This document shows, piece after piece, positions 1 through 7,798 of a stretch of DNA of 53,867 nucleotides. A program made the translations under genes and the position numbers. Every line of letters begins with the position of its first letter. Positions within the stretch are counted from its first letter, which is position 1. A model generated the notes under the pieces. The model saw only the letters and a list, made by a program, of their open reading frames with translations, had not been told where the DNA came from and did not search any database. Source of the stretch: Peptococcaceae bacterium UBA7185 (GTDB taxonomy: Bacteria; Bacillota; Peptococcia; Peptococcales; Peptococcaceae); NCBI GenBank assembly GCA_002491065.1, contig DKVF01000102.1:1-53867 (forward strand), read 5' to 3'.

Positions 1-1205
1 TGCGGCAGCGCATTGCAGAAGGAACTATAGTCATCCCTGCCAATAAACGGCACACCAGCCTAAGCCCGGAAGGTATTGGTCTGGGCTTGAAAACAAAGAT
101 TAACGTAAATTTGGGCATTTCCCGGGACTGCTGTGATTTAGAAAAGGAAATGGAAAAGGTCCGCACCGCCATTGACATGAAAGCAGAAGCCATTATGGAC
201 TTGAGCAACTACGGCAAAACCCGTGAATTCCGTGAACAGCTGGTTGCCATGAGTCCTGCCATGATTGGCTCTGTGCCCATGTATGATGCAGTGGGTTATC
301 TGGAAAAAGAGCTGCAGGATATCACCGAAGAAGAATTTATTCGCGTTGTTCGTCAGCATGCGCTGGATGGCGTTGATTTTGTGACAGTGCATTGCGGTTT
401 GGTAAAACGCATTGCCGACAAAATCAAAGACAACGTCCGTCTCACGCACATTGTCTCCCGGGGTGGTTCTCTGCTCTTTGCCTGGATGGAGCTGAACAAT
501 AAAGAGAATCCTATGTTCACTTGTTTTGATGAGATTTTGGATATCTGTGAGGAATTTGACGTGACCTTGAGTTTGGGAGATGCTTGCCGTCCCGGCAGTA
601 TTCACGATGCCACAGACAATATTCAAGTTGAAGAGCTGATGATTTTAGGGGAATTAACCAAACGGGCATGGGCGCGCAATATACAGGTTATGATTGAAGG
701 TCCGGGCCATATGGCAATCAATGAAATCGAGGCCAATGTCATATTGGAGAAAAAACTGTGCCATAATGCGCCGTTTTATGTGCTGGGACCATTGGTAACC
801 GATGTGGCTCCTGGTTACGACCATATTACCTCTGCTATCGGTGGTGCTTTGGCAGCCTCCAAGGGGGTAGACTTCCTGTGTTATGTGACACCGGCAGAGC
901 ATTTGCGCTTACCTAATCTGGAAGATATGAAGGAAGGCATTATTGCAGCTAAAATTGCTGCTCATGCAGGTGACATTGCCAAAAATGTACCGGGCGCGCG
1001 GGAATGGGATGATGCTATGAGCAAGGCTCGTGCTGCTTTGGATTGGGAGAAACAGTTTGAGCTGGCGTTGGATTCGGAAAAGGCACGACGGTATCGGGCC
1101 GAATCCACACCGGAGCATCAGGACAGTTGCACCATGTGCGGGAAGATGTGCTCTATGCGTACTGTAAAAAAAGTGATTCAAAATGAGGATATCAATTTAA
1201 TTTAA
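1..1205 (+). CDS. thiC: Phosphomethylpyrimidine synthase ThiC, 5' end outside window
   Basis: Radical-SAM enzyme that converts aminoimidazole ribotide to HMP-phosphate in thiamine synthesis. The reading frame is open from position 3, and the residues before the first in-window TTG (87) already read as ThiC (IPANKRH, SPEGIGLG), so the gene enters from the left and position 87 is not the true start. Typical ThiC blocks are visible: EGPGH, APFYVLGPLVTDVAPGYDHI, and a C-terminal cysteine cluster. The cluster reads CTMCGKMC (CX2CX3C), one residue shorter than the CX2CX4C of the E. coli-type enzyme. Any TPP riboswitch would lie upstream of the window. The gene ends in TAA and is followed by an intrinsic terminator. 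Confidence 0.95.
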   Translation, partial: RQRIAEGTIVIPANKRHTSLSPEGIGLGLKTKINVNLGISRDCCDLEKEMEKVRTAIDMKAEAIMDLSNYGKTREFREQLVAMSPAMIGSVPMYDAVGYLEKELQDITEEEFIRVVRQHALDGVDFVTVHCGLVKRIADKIKDNVRLTHIVSRGGSLLFAWMELNNKENPMFTCFDEILDICEEFDVTLSLGDACRPGSIHDATDNIQVEELMILGELTKRAWARNIQVMIEGPGHMAINEIEANVILEKKLCHNAPFYVLGPLVTDVAPGYDHITSAIGGALAASKGVDFLCYVTPAEHLRLPNLEDMKEGIIAAKIAAHAGDIAKNVPGAREWDDAMSKARAALDWEKQFELALDSEKARRYRAESTPEHQDSCTMCGKMCSMRTVKKVIQNEDINLI

Positions 1206-1233
1206 GTAATAGTAAAAATATTATGAAAAAATG

Positions 1234-1276
1234 CAGCTAATACAGTGTCTTGAAAAAGAATGTATTAGCTGTTTTT
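1234..1276 (+). terminator. Intrinsic terminator after thiC
   Basis: A perfect 11-bp inverted repeat (CAGCTAATACA at 1234-1244, TGTATTAGCTG at 1261-1271) is followed by five T. It lies 29 bp after the thiC stop codon and separates thiC from the sporulation operon. Confidence 0.85.
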
Positions 1277-1330
1277 GTTGTTTCAGATAAAGTAATGTAG
1301 AATTGCTGTGTGTTAACCTTCATTTTTTAC

Positions 1331-1359
1331 GCATAGTTTTATATGGCTGTGGCATACTA
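1331..1359 (+). promoter_or_regulatory. Sigma-G-type promoter of the spoVA operon
   Basis: GCATA at 1331-1335 and CATACTA at 1353-1359, 17 bp apart, agree with the forespore sigma-G consensus (GHATR, then CATnHTA). The operon starts 24 bp further on behind a strong AAAAGGAGG ribosome binding site. SpoVA genes are sigma-G controlled in Bacillus; the assignment here rests on sequence match and on the neighbouring genes. Confidence 0.65.
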
Positions 1360-1382
1360 CAGGCAAAAGGAGGCGGAATCAA

Positions 1383-2036
1383 ATGGAACAATGTATAGAG
1401 CATGCATTACAGAACAGGGAAAAGCGGTTGAAGAAATTGCAGGAGATGGATGAAAAAACAATGGAGGATTTACTGCAGGAACTGCGTATTGAGCATCAAC
1501 ATTTAATTGCTGATGAGGCGGCCGGTGCAGATGGTGCAGAGCAACGCTATTATCAGGATTTACTGGAACAGAATGAAAATCAGTCGTTGCTGATTCAGAA
1601 GAAAATTGACAGGATGTATCAGCAGCAAACAAAATTGGTGACGCCTAAGGCGCCGTTGACGAAAAATGTGATTCGCGCTTTTTTTGTAGGTGGCATGATT
1701 TGTTTGTTGGGGCAGATCATTATTAATTTTGTAATGGTGCGGTACGGTTTGGATTTTAAGGCGGCTTCACCATTGGCAAGTATCAGTATTGTAGTGATTA
1801 CTGCCATTCTTACCGGATTTGGCATCTATGATGAAATTGGACGTTTTGGCGGAGCTGGTTCTATGGTACCCATCAGCGGCTTTGCCAATTCAGTGGTGTC
1901 GGCTGCATTGGAGTTTAAACGGGAAGGAATGATTTACGGTATCGGTGCCAAAATTTTTACCATTGCCGGACCGGTTATTTTGTATGGCACAGTGGCTTCT
2001 GTGATCATCGGGTTTATTTATTATTTAATGGGGTGA
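1383..2036 (+). CDS. spoVAC: Stage V sporulation protein AC (SpoVAC) with N-terminal extension
   Basis: Membrane component of the SpoVA channel, which moves Ca-dipicolinic acid into the forespore and out again at germination. From about residue 90 the protein reads as canonical SpoVAC (NVIRAFFVGGMICLLGQ, then hydrophobic segments, FGGAGSMVPISGFANSVVSAA). The product is 217 residues, whereas SpoVAC is usually about 150. The extra N-terminal part, roughly residues 1-70, is hydrophilic, rich in Glu and Gln, and looks coiled-coil forming. The start is set by AAAAGGAGG eight bases upstream. It is first in a spoVAC-spoVAD-spoVAE run with tiny gaps or overlaps, so all three are probably cotranscribed in the forespore. 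Confidence 0.9.
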   Translation: MEQCIEHALQNREKRLKKLQEMDEKTMEDLLQELRIEHQHLIADEAAGADGAEQRYYQDLLEQNENQSLLIQKKIDRMYQQQTKLVTPKAPLTKNVIRAFFVGGMICLLGQIIINFVMVRYGLDFKAASPLASISIVVITAILTGFGIYDEIGRFGGAGSMVPISGFANSVVSAALEFKREGMIYGIGAKIFTIAGPVILYGTVASVIIGFIYYLMG

Positions 2037-2040
2037 GCAT

Positions 2041-3063
2041 ATGGGCAAGCGTATGGGAAAACGCACAATTGTGTATGAAAGACCAATTGCCATTCGCTCC
2101 TGGGCCACTGTAGCAGGGCGAAAAGAAGGCAGAGGAAAGTTGGCTCAATACTATGATTTTATTTTAGAGCATAACCAATTTGGTGAAAAATCATGGGAAC
2201 GGGCAGAACAAAAAATGCAGCAATATGCCTTAGAACTGGCATTGGAAAAAGCGAATTTGACGGCGAGTCAGTTGGATTATTTTTTAGGAGGAGATTTGTT
2301 AAATCAAATTATCGCAACCAGTTATACGGCGAGAGCGGCAAATATTCCTTATTTTGGTTTGTACGGTGCATGTTCCTCTTTGGCAGAAGGTTTTATTTTA
2401 GGCAGCTGTCTTTTGGACGGCGGCTTTGGGCGGAGGACAGCAGTGTGTACCTCCAGTCATCATGATGCAGCGGAGAGGCAACTGCGCTATCCCACAGAGA
2501 TGGGCGTGCAGCGCACTTTGACAGCACAGTGGACGGTGACCGGCAGCGGTGCATATATTCTGGAGCAGGGACAGGGTGCTTGGCAAGTTACAAAGGCAGT
2601 TCCGGGAAAAATCGTGGACAGAGGAATCAGCAATAGCTCCGATATGGGTTCGGCTATGGCTGCGGCGGCAGTGGATACCATTGCAAGTTTTTTACAGGAT
2701 ACCGGAGGATTAAATGATTTGGATTATATTGTAACCGGGGACCTGGGCAAGATTGGCTATGAAATTTGCAAAAAACAGTTGCAGGAACGGGGATATGATG
2801 TGGCAGGGCGCTATTTTGACTGCGGTATGCAGATTTATCATGAAGAGGATCAGGATGTACACGCCGGCGGCAGTGGCTGTGGCTGCTCAGCAGTGGTACT
2901 GGGCACAAAATATTTGCCGTTACTGAAAAAACAAGGCAGGGGAAAGTTGTTGTTAGTTGGCACAGGTGCTTTGTTGAGTCCATTGACAGTGCAGCAGGGG
3001 GAAACTATTCCTGGAATTGCACATGGAATATTGGTTGAGTATAAAGGAGAGGGTGTATCATGA
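2041..3063 (+). CDS. spoVAD: Stage V sporulation protein AD (SpoVAD)
   Basis: Thiolase/KAS-III-fold protein that binds dipicolinic acid and is the soluble part of the SpoVA channel. Recognised by YERPIAIRSWATVAGRKEG near the N-terminus, GLYGACSSLAEG around the degenerate active-site cysteine, CTSSHHDAAERQLRYP, and GGSGCGCSA near the C-terminus. The length of 340 residues is normal for the family. It begins four bases after the spoVAC stop, and its stop overlaps the spoVAE start (ATGA), which indicates translational coupling. Confidence 0.93.
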   Translation: MGKRMGKRTIVYERPIAIRSWATVAGRKEGRGKLAQYYDFILEHNQFGEKSWERAEQKMQQYALELALEKANLTASQLDYFLGGDLLNQIIATSYTARAANIPYFGLYGACSSLAEGFILGSCLLDGGFGRRTAVCTSSHHDAAERQLRYPTEMGVQRTLTAQWTVTGSGAYILEQGQGAWQVTKAVPGKIVDRGISNSSDMGSAMAAAAVDTIASFLQDTGGLNDLDYIVTGDLGKIGYEICKKQLQERGYDVAGRYFDCGMQIYHEEDQDVHAGGSGCGCSAVVLGTKYLPLLKKQGRGKLLLVGTGALLSPLTVQQGETIPGIAHGILVEYKGEGVS

Positions 3064-3422
3064 CACAGGGGTTATTGACGGCATTTGTCATAGGTGGTTT
3101 GATTTGTGTATTGGCACAGTTGATTATTGAGCTGACTCCCTATTCTATTACACCGGCACATATTCTAGTGGGTTATGTGGTAGGCGGTGCAGTACTCAGC
3201 GGATTGGGTTGGTACCAACCATTGGTAGACTTTGCCGGGGCCGGTGCGACTGTGCCATTGTCAGGCTTTGGACATATGTTGGTGCAGGGTGTAGTGGAAG
3301 CGGTGGGCGAAGAAGGCCTAAAAGGTGTGTTTACCGGTGGGCTCACAGCGTCAGCCTTTGGAATTACAGTAGCGTTGCTTATGGGTTTTATGGTGGCGTT
3401 AGTATTTAATCCCAAGGGATAA
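3060..3422 (+). CDS. spoVAE: Stage V sporulation protein AE (SpoVAE)
   Basis: Small membrane protein of the SpoVA dipicolinate channel (120 residues, the usual length). Hydrophobic segments span about residues 5-25, 30-50 and 95-117. The family block FAGAGATVPLSGFGH lies in the middle, and the C-terminal part has the GGLTASAFGIT pattern. Its ATG overlaps the spoVAD stop. A strong hairpin downstream ends the operon. Confidence 0.92.
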   Translation: MTQGLLTAFVIGGLICVLAQLIIELTPYSITPAHILVGYVVGGAVLSGLGWYQPLVDFAGAGATVPLSGFGHMLVQGVVEAVGEEGLKGVFTGGLTASAFGITVALLMGFMVALVFNPKG

Positions 3423-3464
3423 AAAGAGTAATGTTCCTGTACAAGTTAAATCATTTTAATATGA

Positions 3465-3517
3465 AAATAGAGGGAGTAAAGGTCGACAGCAAAAACCGAC
3501 CTTTACTCTCTCTATTT
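3465..3517. terminator. Bidirectional terminator between spoVAE and the Crp/Fnr gene
   Basis: A 21-bp near-perfect inverted repeat (left arm 3465-3485, right arm 3497-3517, one G-T wobble) has A-rich and T-rich flanks. It can end transcription from spoVAE on the plus strand and from the convergent regulator gene on the minus strand. Confidence 0.85.
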
Positions 3518-3532
3518 AAGATAAAATAATTG

Positions 3533-4270
3533 TCATGTTTGCTGTTGGATATCAATTTTTATTTCGAATATATTTTTGTTATATTCAATCAGACCTTCAT
3601 TTTTCATTTTTCCCAGTTCTTTTGATAAAGCGCTGCGGTCCAAATTCAGATAATCTGCCAGCTGCTGGCGGTCAAAGGGGATTACAATTTTATTATTTCC
3701 CTGTGTAGAAATCTGCTGTGAAAAGTAAGACAATAGACGTCCTCGTATGGTTTTAGGCGATGTGTGCAGGCTGCGTCGGGAAAGCTGCAGATTTTTTTCT
3801 GCACTGATCATGACCAGATTTTGAATCAGTCTGTTTTGACTGTTAGAGAGAGAACAAGGTGCAAAAAGTCGCGGAACACTTATAAATAAAATATCGCAGT
3901 CTGTATTCGCCATTGCATCTACCATCATCGGTTCCTTGGGGATACAGGCATAGGATTCGGCAAATACATCGCCAGCAGGGATGATGCCTAGAATGCTTTT
4001 ATTCCCCCAGAGATCTGTATGCTCAATCCGGACAATTCCAGAAAGAACAAGGCCGATATCAGTCACAATGCTTCCTGCAGTGAGAATCGTGTCCCCTTTT
4101 TTATAGCTGCTTGTTCGAAAATCCAGCTGTTTGGCCAAATTGAAAATATCTTCTTCTGAACATCCCTGAAAAAGAGCTGTTTGGGCAATAAAGTGTAAAA
4201 TAATAAAAACCTCGCTTCCGTGGTTATAACCACATACTTTTAAAAAGTAGTATAGTATAATCAGCAGCAT
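3533..4270 (-). CDS. Crp/Fnr-family transcriptional regulator
   Basis: Cyclic-nucleotide-fold sensor domain followed by a winged helix. The jelly-roll block includes FRTSSYKKGDTILTAGS and LVLSGIVRIEH. The HTH reads RQQLADYLNLDRSALSKELG near the C-terminus. No N-terminal cysteine cluster for an FNR-type Fe-S centre is obvious, so the ligand is unknown. The start is uncertain. The ATG at 4270 gives about 20 atypical residues, has no ribosome binding site, and places the 14-bp palindrome inside the coding region. A GCGAGG motif near 4211-4216 suggests that translation really begins near 4205 at a non-ATG codon. It is divergent from the ferredoxin-cupin pair and probably controls it. Confidence 0.85.
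   Translation of the reverse strand: MLLIILYYFLKVCGYNHGSEVFIILHFIAQTALFQGCSEEDIFNLAKQLDFRTSSYKKGDTILTAGSIVTDIGLVLSGIVRIEHTDLWGNKSILGIIPAGDVFAESYACIPKEPMMVDAMANTDCDILFISVPRLFAPCSLSNSQNRLIQNLVMISAEKNLQLSRRSLHTSPKTIRGRLLSYFSQQISTQGNNKIVIPFDRQQLADYLNLDRSALSKELGKMKNEGLIEYNKNIFEIKIDIQQQT
4220..4233. promoter_or_regulatory. Crp/Fnr-type operator, perfect 14-bp palindrome
   Basis: GTGGTTATAACCAC is a perfect palindrome with the spacing of CRP/FNR sites (five-base half-sites separated by four bases: GTGGT-N4-ACCAC). Its centre (4226.5) lies about 41.5 bp upstream of the start site expected from the TATAAT at 4256-4261, the class II activator position. It lies between, and partly within, the divergent regulator gene. 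Confidence 0.6.
4256..4261 (+). promoter_or_regulatory. -10 box of the ferredoxin-cupin operon
   Basis: A perfect TATAAT. The hexamer 17 bp upstream (4233-4238, CATACT) is a poor -35, as expected for a promoter that needs the activator bound at the adjacent palindrome. Confidence 0.5.
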
Positions 4271-4331
4271 GAAGTCAAGAAAGAAGCATTTTGAAAATGG
4301 ATAGAGTCCGAACTATACGGGAGGAATGAGG

Positions 4332-5048
4332 ATGATTAGAAAAATTATAAAAATTGATGAAGACAAATGCAATGGCTGTGGAGCATGTGCTGCGGCATGC
4401 CATGAAGGAGCGATTGAAATCGTTGAAGGGAAAGCAGTGCTTACCCGTGAGGATTATTGCGATGGTCTGGGTGACTGTCTGCCAGAGTGCCCGGTTGATG
4501 CGATCAGCTTTGAGGAGAGGGAAGCGCCCGCTTATGACGAGGCTGCTGTGATTGCCGCCAAACAAAAGAAAGCAGCAGAACAGGAAATGAAGGTCCCTCA
4601 CAGAGGATGCCCGGGTATGCAGATGCACCAAATGACGCATCCCAAAAAGAAAGAGATGCCTGCCCATACACTGGCAGGGGTTTCACGGCTGGGTCAGTGG
4701 CCCTGCCAAATGAAACTGGTTCCTGTAAACGCCCCTTATTTTGATGGTGCCAAATTGCTCATTGCAGCGGATTGTACGGCATATGCCTATGCAAACATGC
4801 ATGAGGATTTTATGAAGGGAAAAGTCACCCTGATTGGTTGTCCTAAATGTGATGCTGTTGATTACAGTGAAAAACTGACAGAAATAATAGGAAATCACGA
4901 TATTAAAAGCGTTACAATTTTACGGATGGAGGTGCCCTGCTGCGGCGGGCTTGAGACGGCTGTCAAAAAGGCTCTGCAGGAGAGTGGAAAATTCATTCCA
5001 TGGCAGAGGGTAACCATATCCATTGACGGAAATATCCTGGAAGATTAG
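4332..5048 (+). CDS. 4Fe-4S ferredoxin-domain iron-sulfur protein
   Basis: Electron-transfer or iron-sulfur protein of about 238 residues. The N-terminus carries a bacterial two-cluster ferredoxin pattern: CNGCGACAAAC, then a second CDGLGDCLPEC. A middle linker contains Cys, His and Met (CPGMQMHQMTH). The C-terminal domain has further cysteines (CPKCDAVDY, VPCCGGLE). Start ATG 4332 is preferred because GGGAGG (4319-4324) is seven bases away; ATG 4326 is too close. The gene is followed after 15 bp by a cupin gene. The family is common next to Crp/Fnr regulators in strict anaerobes; the electron partner is unknown. Confidence 0.8.
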   Translation: MIRKIIKIDEDKCNGCGACAAACHEGAIEIVEGKAVLTREDYCDGLGDCLPECPVDAISFEEREAPAYDEAAVIAAKQKKAAEQEMKVPHRGCPGMQMHQMTHPKKKEMPAHTLAGVSRLGQWPCQMKLVPVNAPYFDGAKLLIAADCTAYAYANMHEDFMKGKVTLIGCPKCDAVDYSEKLTEIIGNHDIKSVTILRMEVPCCGGLETAVKKALQESGKFIPWQRVTISIDGNILED

Positions 5049-5063
5049 AAAAGGAGACATGTT

Positions 5064-5387
5064 ATGTACAAAAATATTGAAAAACAGATGAAATTACAAT
5101 TGAAAGAGCAGGTTGCCTGTCAGCCTGGTCAGGTAGTCAGCAAAACCCTTGTGCAAAATGATAAGGTCAGTGTGACTCTCTTTTCTTTCGACAAGGGGGA
5201 GGAAATTTCCACCCATGCTGCAGGCGGAGACGCGATGGTAACAGTTTTGGAAGGGACAGGGCGTTTCACCGTTGGCGATGAGGTTTTTCTGCTGAACGAA
5301 GGTGAAACGCTGATCATGCCGAAGGACATTCCTCACGCGGTCTATGGTGAGGAGCAATTTAAAATGCAACTTATTGTTTCATTTTGA
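5064..5387 (+). CDS. Small cupin-domain protein
   Basis: Single-domain cupin of 107 residues. The beta-barrel motifs are visible: FDKGEEISTHAAGGDAM is motif 1 with one histidine, and PKDIPHAVYG is motif 2 with the second histidine. It probably binds a metal and a small ligand; no enzyme activity can be assigned. It is preceded by AAGGAG at seven-base spacing and by the ferredoxin gene 15 bp away, so the two form a small operon that is likely under the adjacent Crp/Fnr regulator. Confidence 0.8.
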   Translation: MYKNIEKQMKLQLKEQVACQPGQVVSKTLVQNDKVSVTLFSFDKGEEISTHAAGGDAMVTVLEGTGRFTVGDEVFLLNEGETLIMPKDIPHAVYGEEQFKMQLIVSF

Positions 5388-5453
5388 TGTTACTATGAAG
5401 GCAATCGCGTAGAATAACTTGTCTGTATTTTTGCAAATAGTGCGATTAGAAAG

Positions 5454-5505
5454 AAAAGGCCATTGCCGTACCGGTTATTGTCAACCAGTGCGGCGATGGC
5501 CTTTT
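5454..5505. terminator. Bidirectional terminator, cupin / histidine kinase
   Basis: A 15-bp stem (5454-5468 with 5491-5505, one G-T pair) has A-rich left and T-rich right flanks. It sits between two convergent genes and can serve both. Confidence 0.85.
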
Positions 5506-5518
5506 CTTTATGTTGAAA

Positions 5519-6874
5519 TTATTCGCATGGCAATTGGATTCCCACAAGGCAGCCGCCCTGACTCAAATTGGAGAAATGAATCACACCATTGTGGGCAAGA
5601 ATAATCTGCTGTACAATCGTTAATCCGAGACCGTGGTCATGGTGCTGTTGCGGTTTTGCCGCCACACGCAGACTGCGCAATACTTTAATGGGAAAGCCCT
5701 GTCCATCATCCTGTATTGTAATCTGACATTGTCCATCGGTAATACGGGCATCAATATCGATGGAGCAACCGTTTGGATTGTGACGAATGCTGTTGCCGAT
5801 GAGATTTTCCAATACACGTTGTAAAAGTTGTTCGTCCGCAAGAATTTGTGTAGCTTCTGCCTCACTGCTGATGTCAACCTGGATGGGATAGTCATTGCCG
5901 GGATGTTGGTTCAAATAAGACACGGCAGTTTTGCGAATGAGCACTGCCGGAGAACAGTGCATCAGCGAAAGAGGATAAGCACCGTATTCCAGTTTGGACG
6001 CCAGATTGAGATTTTCAATCAATTCTTTAATGCGTTCACTTTGCAGACGAATCATTGCCGCTTGCTGGTGCTGTTCCTGAGACAAGGTATCGTCGTCCTC
6101 CAATTGACTGGCATAGCCCATGACAATGGAAAGCGGTGTGCGGATATCATGAGATACACCGGAAATCCAATGAGTACGGGTTTCATCCCTCTGCTGCAAT
6201 TTTTTTTGCTGATGTAAAAGCATGGAGGATGTATTATTCAATTTACGGTTGAGATCGCCGGCGATTCCCTTTTCTGGCAGATGGACCGGCTGGCGGACAG
6301 AAAGTGCCGTGATTCCTACAGACAGCGGTTTCAGCTTACTGTACAGCCAAAAACCAAAGCAGAGTGCTAACAGCAATGCCAGCAGAGCGTTTAGTAAAAA
6401 GAAATTGCGAAAAAAGGTCGGCATTTGCTCCATAGATTGCTTCGGTGCAATCATGGAGTATTTCCAATAGCTGTCCTGAGGATTGCCCAACACTAAAAGA
6501 CCGTCAGAGCGTGTCCACACCGTGACAGGATACCCATCCAGATACCAACGGGAAAAAGCGGCCACATCATTTAAGCTATAATTGTGCTGTAATGTTTGCG
6601 GTAGTTGCCAGCTCCAAATAATTTCCCCTGAATCATCCAAAAGCATGGCCCAACTGAATTGTTCCTCCAGATATGTCATGCCGTCGGGCGTAAGGACGTA
6701 CTGCTGTCCTTCCAGATACAGATTGTTGGAGATGGTTCGGTAATGGGTGGGATAATACTGCGGATGTTCGTTGAGCCAATACAGCGCAAAAAACACGTTA
6801 AAAAATAATAACAAAAAGGCCACGAGGGAGGTCATAAAAACCGAGCGGCTGATAATTTTATACAGGCTGTTCAT
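5519..6874 (-). CDS. Sensor histidine kinase
   Basis: Membrane-bound kinase of 451 residues. Two transmembrane segments (about residues 12-34 and 160-182) flank an extracytoplasmic sensor of about 125 residues. Then come the HisKA box (SHDIRTPLSIVMGYASQLE, phosphoacceptor His) and the HATPase domain with N box NLIGNSIRHNPNG, G1 DDGQGF and G2 HGLGLTIVQQ. It overlaps the upstream response regulator by four bases (ATGA) and is translated after it. The signal is unknown. Confidence 0.92.
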   Translation of the reverse strand: MNSLYKIISRSVFMTSLVAFLLLFFNVFFALYWLNEHPQYYPTHYRTISNNLYLEGQQYVLTPDGMTYLEEQFSWAMLLDDSGEIIWSWQLPQTLQHNYSLNDVAAFSRWYLDGYPVTVWTRSDGLLVLGNPQDSYWKYSMIAPKQSMEQMPTFFRNFFLLNALLALLLALCFGFWLYSKLKPLSVGITALSVRQPVHLPEKGIAGDLNRKLNNTSSMLLHQQKKLQQRDETRTHWISGVSHDIRTPLSIVMGYASQLEDDDTLSQEQHQQAAMIRLQSERIKELIENLNLASKLEYGAYPLSLMHCSPAVLIRKTAVSYLNQHPGNDYPIQVDISSEAEATQILADEQLLQRVLENLIGNSIRHNPNGCSIDIDARITDGQCQITIQDDGQGFPIKVLRSLRVAAKPQQHHDHGLGLTIVQQIILAHNGVIHFSNLSQGGCLVGIQLPCE

Positions 6875-7593
6875 GGAGACTCCTTTCGCACCAGTTTGTA
6901 GCCCAGACCGCGCACAGTGAGCAGATATTGGGGATGGGATGGGTCCGGCTCGATTTTTTCCCGCAAACGGCGGATATGCACCATTAAAGTATTTTCGTAG
7001 CCGTAGGCATCATCATGCCATACAGCCTGACAAAGGCTGTCGATTGTGACAATGTTGCCGCGATTTTCCCATAGCTTTTTCAGCAAGGCAAATTCTTTCG
7101 CAGTCAGTGTTTGCTGACCGTGAGCGGTGGACACCATACCGCTGCCCCAATGAATAGTGGTATCGCCGAGCTTTCCAGTATCCGAGTCTGTCTGCTGCGG
7201 TTCAGGAGAGCGGTACGTACGACGCAGCACAGCAGTCAACCGCAATACAAGCTCTTTGGGCAAAAAAGGTTTTGTAATATAATCATCAGCTCCTAAGCCC
7301 AGCCCTTGCAGCCGGTCGGCATCCTGATCCTTTGCAGAGAGAAATAACACAGGAATATCTTTCACGCTGCGCAATTCCTGCAAAAGAGAGAAGCCGTCCC
7401 CATCGGGCAACATAATATCCAGAACGGCAGCATCCGGGCATTGGCGGCTAAAAACCTGTCGAGCTTCCTGGTAGCTGGAAGCCGTTACGATATTCTGGAA
7501 GCCTGCCTGTATGAGAATATTGTGTATCATTTGCAGCAATTCTTTGTTGTCGTCAACCAATAAAATTGTCAGTTTATATAATTCATGTTCCAT
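6871..7593 (-). CDS. OmpR/PhoB-family response regulator
   Basis: Receiver domain plus winged-helix DNA-binding domain (240 residues). The receiver has the acidic pair in LLVDDNKELL, the phosphorylated Asp in AVLDIMLPDGDGF, and Lys in ITKPFLPKE. The C-terminal Trans_reg_C domain includes LTAKEFALLKKLWENRG and MVHIRRLREKIEPDP. Start ATG 7593 is chosen because AGGTGA lies just upstream; the longer open frame to 7764 adds 57 unrelated residues. A TATAAT (7613-7618, minus strand) lies 20 bases before the start. It pairs with the overlapping kinase gene. Confidence 0.92.
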   Translation of the reverse strand: MEHELYKLTILLVDDNKELLQMIHNILIQAGFQNIVTASSYQEARQVFSRQCPDAAVLDIMLPDGDGFSLLQELRSVKDIPVLFLSAKDQDADRLQGLGLGADDYITKPFLPKELVLRLTAVLRRTYRSPEPQQTDSDTGKLGDTTIHWGSGMVSTAHGQQTLTAKEFALLKKLWENRGNIVTIDSLCQAVWHDDAYGYENTLMVHIRRLREKIEPDPSHPQYLLTVRGLGYKLVRKESP

Positions 7594-7725
7594 ATGCGCA
7601 TCACCTATCAGTATTATAGCGTATTTTGGGCATAGATGCAGTATTTGTGCTGAAAAATTAAGGAAAATGTAAGGGAGAAAGTATGGAGCGAAAATGCCAA
7701 AATCCGATCGTTTTGATACGATGTA

Positions 7726-7754
7726 TTGTTTTTTCTCTGAAAAGGATATATACT
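7726..7754 (+). promoter_or_regulatory. Sigma-A-type promoter of the lipoprotein gene
   Basis: TTGTTT (7726-7731), a 17-bp spacer and TATACT (7749-7754) lie 45 bp before the lipoprotein start. A GGGGGG ribosome binding site follows. Confidence 0.55.
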
Positions 7755-7798
7755 GAAAAAACAAGAAAAATCGAAGTTGAATTGGGGGGTATAAATAA

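Noticed and set aside
87..1205. TTG at 87 as the start of thiC
   Set aside because: Upstream residues in the same frame already match ThiC, so the gene is cut by the window edge.
7594..7764. 57-residue N-terminal extension of the response regulator
   Set aside because: The receiver domain starts right after ATG 7593, which has a good ribosome binding site; the extension covers the promoter region.
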